64,000 bases of DNA from an uncultured Spirochaetaceae bacterium (GTDB taxonomy: Bacteria; Spirochaetota; Spirochaetia; Sphaerochaetales; Sphaerochaetaceae): positions 62,001 through 126,000 of the forward strand of contig CALXLD010000006.1 in the NCBI GenBank assembly GCA_944389105.1, given 5' to 3'. The notes beneath the pieces are model-generated. The model was not told where the DNA came from. It ran no database searches and saw only the letters and a program-made list of their open reading frames with translations. Shown piece after piece: positions 62,360 through 64,000 of the stretch. The first letter of the stretch is position 1. Every line of letters begins with the position of its first letter. The position numbers and the translations under genes are program-made.

Positions 62360-62950
62360 ATGCATCATGCATTTATGTCCATAGCATTATTTCTGGCTAG
62401 GCTTCTCGAGATATACTCATTCATAATATGGATAAGGATTATCCTATCCTGGGTACGTCCTTATCCCAGAGTTGGCTCATTCACATACTACATGGCAAAG
62501 ATAGTAGATCCATTTCTTGGCCTTTTCAGATCATCAAAGGCAAGAATCGGTGTCCTGGATTTCTCGCCGATTATCGCAATAGGGATTCTTGCCGTTATAC
62601 AGACGCTGCTTTCCGTCTATGGAATGTATGGATTCCTGACACTGGGAATAATAGTCGCGAATGTGATTTATGCATTCTGGACATATGGTGTCTCAATATT
62701 CCTGTTCTTTTCCATACTGATGCTGATTTTCAGAACCATAGCAGCGTTTACGCACAACCCAATGATGTACGGAATGGCTGGGCAGTTCTCTGATCCGATA
62801 TCAAACATGGTAAGAAGAAGTTTCTCGAACAGAATTCCCAAGGACAGCACGGTGGCCCTGATCTCACTTGCAATAAACATAGCATTATACTTTGTGCTCA
62901 GACAGGCATTCGCAATGCTTGCCTCGCTGGCACTGAGGATTCCGTTCTGA
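62360..62950 (+). CDS. YggT family membrane protein
   Basis: A protein of 196 residues from ATG 62360, which has GGAGG at the right distance (TTG 62345 overlaps that site). Two YggT repeats, each with the loop after a helix reading IRIILSWVRPYPRVG or FRTIAAFTHNP, followed by IVDPFLGLFR and FSDPISNMVRR. YggT proteins are linked with cell division and membrane organisation in other bacteria; the precise role is unclear. It starts 22 bp after dnaE and ends 2 bp before recG. Confidence 0.85.
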   Translation: MHHAFMSIALFLARLLEIYSFIIWIRIILSWVRPYPRVGSFTYYMAKIVDPFLGLFRSSKARIGVLDFSPIIAIGILAVIQTLLSVYGMYGFLTLGIIVANVIYAFWTYGVSIFLFFSILMLIFRTIAAFTHNPMMYGMAGQFSDPISNMVRRSFSNRIPKDSTVALISLAINIALYFVLRQAFAMLASLALRIPF

Positions 62951-62952
62951 AA

Positions 62953-64000
62953 TGGATGACAGAAGAAGGATCACGGAAGCTCCTGGTATCGGGAAGAAAA
63001 GCAGCGAAGATCTGCATACGCTGGGAGTCTCAACTCTTCAGGATATGATTTCCCTCCGTCCCCGAGCCTATGATGACAGAAGAGAAGAACGCAGGGCACG
63101 GGATGCTAGCATTGATGATTCTTCTATTTCATGCCGTATCACAATACTTGGGCACTCTGAATTCAGCTCAAAGGGCGGAAGAACGCTTAAAGTCACATCC
63201 ATTGATGATGACGGCACAAGAATCGAGCTTCTCTGTTTCAACAGATACTTTCTGAAAACACAGCTGAAAATAAGCAGCCAATGGTACATCTATGGCAAGG
63301 TCATGAAAAACCGCGGAGTGTACCAGATCTCATCCTTTGAGATAAAAAGAACGAAGGAAGAAGCGGGAATAGGAAGGATTCTTCCAGTCTATCCGCTATC
63401 AGGGAGCTTAACGGAGAAGATAATGCGCAACGCTGTATCATATTCTCTAAGAGCACTCTCCCCTATCCCTGACGAACTTCCTCAGAGCATGTATGACAGG
63501 GAAAATCTTCTTCACCATGAAAAGGCATATAATCTGATTCATTTCCCTGGAACAATGGAAGAAGCGAGAAACGCTTTATCCACCCTTGCATTCACGGAGC
63601 TTTTCCTGATGGAACTATCAGTTCTCAGGGAAAAACAGGACGGAGGCAGAAGGAAGAGCAGTCCTACAGAAAATGAAAAGAAGCTGATGGACTCCCTTCC
63701 GTTTTCCCTTACTGAAGACCAGCTGAAAGCCGCAGAGGAAATCAGAGAGGATATGGACAGCCCCTTCCAGATGAATAGGCTTCTGCAGGGAGATGTAGGA
63801 TCCGGGAAGACGCTTGTTGCATGGCTTACAGCTCTCCATGCAATCGGCAAAGGCAGACAGGTTGCATTTATGGCACCTACAGAGCTTCTTGCAAGACAGC
63901 ATGCAGATGGAGCTGCAGAGCTTCTTTCCCCGCTTGGCGTAAGGATCGCATTCATAACAGGAAGCGTGAAGGGAGAAAGAAGACGGCTCCTGCTGAATTC
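62953..64000 (+). CDS. recG: ATP-dependent DNA helicase RecG, N-terminal part (cut by window edge)
   Basis: Open from ATG 62953 to the edge (349 codons). The wedge domain starts RITEAPGIGKKSSEDLHTLGV, LRPRAYDDRRE and an OB-fold follow, then the helicase domain with SLTEDQLKAAEEI, Walker A LLQGDVGSGKT, MAPTELLARQHA and FITGSVKG. RecG remodels stalled replication forks. The C-terminal helicase lobe lies outside. Confidence 0.95.

Noticed and set aside
1..64000. CRISPR arrays, complete insertion sequences, prophage or rRNA genes
   Set aside because: No regularly spaced repeats, no intact transposase, no phage structural genes and no rRNA were seen.

Overview
The window looks like the chromosome of an anaerobic, diderm, gut-type spirochaete, most likely near Sphaerochaeta/Treponema. 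Evidence for this is a 447-residue PFK of the length seen in Borrelia, rubredoxin, paired type I and type III glutamine synthetases, an outer-membrane usher, many small lipoproteins and moderate GC. The assignment is inferred from gene content and family resemblance; no marker gene was compared. Both edges cut genes: ppk1 on the left (1-463, minus) and recG on the right (62953-64000, plus).

Layout. 0-11.9 kb is metabolism and transport: ppk1-ppx-pfk (minus, overlapping), gdhA-DUF1846-NSS transporter (plus), an Hpt protein, a MATE pump, tusA-yedE-trxB (minus; trxB lacks its FAD-binding N-terminus), pepT and an EamA exporter. 12.8-13.5 kb has no long ORF but carries two paralogous type I toxin-antitoxin-like units: tiny hydrophobic peptides on the minus strand facing short convergent RNAs with near-identical promoters. 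tRNA-Cys and an MFS pump with a leader peptide and hairpin follow. 15.4-17.9 kb holds an AAA/DUF4143 ATPase, a coding remnant and two small envelope proteins.

18.4-30.4 kb is a 13-gene minus-strand operon: a PapD-like chaperone, a 1181-residue usher with three predicted N-terminal membrane helices, and eleven secreted subunits, one of them 490 residues. Its likely promoter has a run of nine G between the -35 and -10 elements, the arrangement used for phase variation. A WYL regulator lies upstream. 31.8-36.3 kb carries a U32 peptidase-family protein, an orphan GHKL histidine kinase and asd. After tRNA-Ala come a second DUF4143 ATPase and a 5'-truncated third.

39-47.9 kb is centred on nitrogen: a sodium:solute symporter, rubredoxin behind a Fur-type box, glnN behind a leader terminator, divergent glnA followed by an ANTAR regulator, pyrG and a c-di-AMP receptor. 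47.9-50.3 kb is a graveyard (methyltransferase, DUF3800, resolvase and integrase remnants) with 120-bp direct repeats and a possible structured RNA. 50.4-64 kb holds an aminotransferase/ModE-like/pfk operon, ligA, a divergent three-subunit molybdenum-hydroxylase-like operon, dnaE, yggT and recG.

Several genes (U32, ligA, dnaE, thpR, a lipoprotein) have a -10 box only 6-9 nt before the ATG and no Shine-Dalgarno sequence, suggesting leaderless mRNAs. Strongest leads: the G9 promoter of the chaperone-usher operon, the paired toxin-antitoxin units with internally matched arms, the decapitated trxB and the glnN attenuator.
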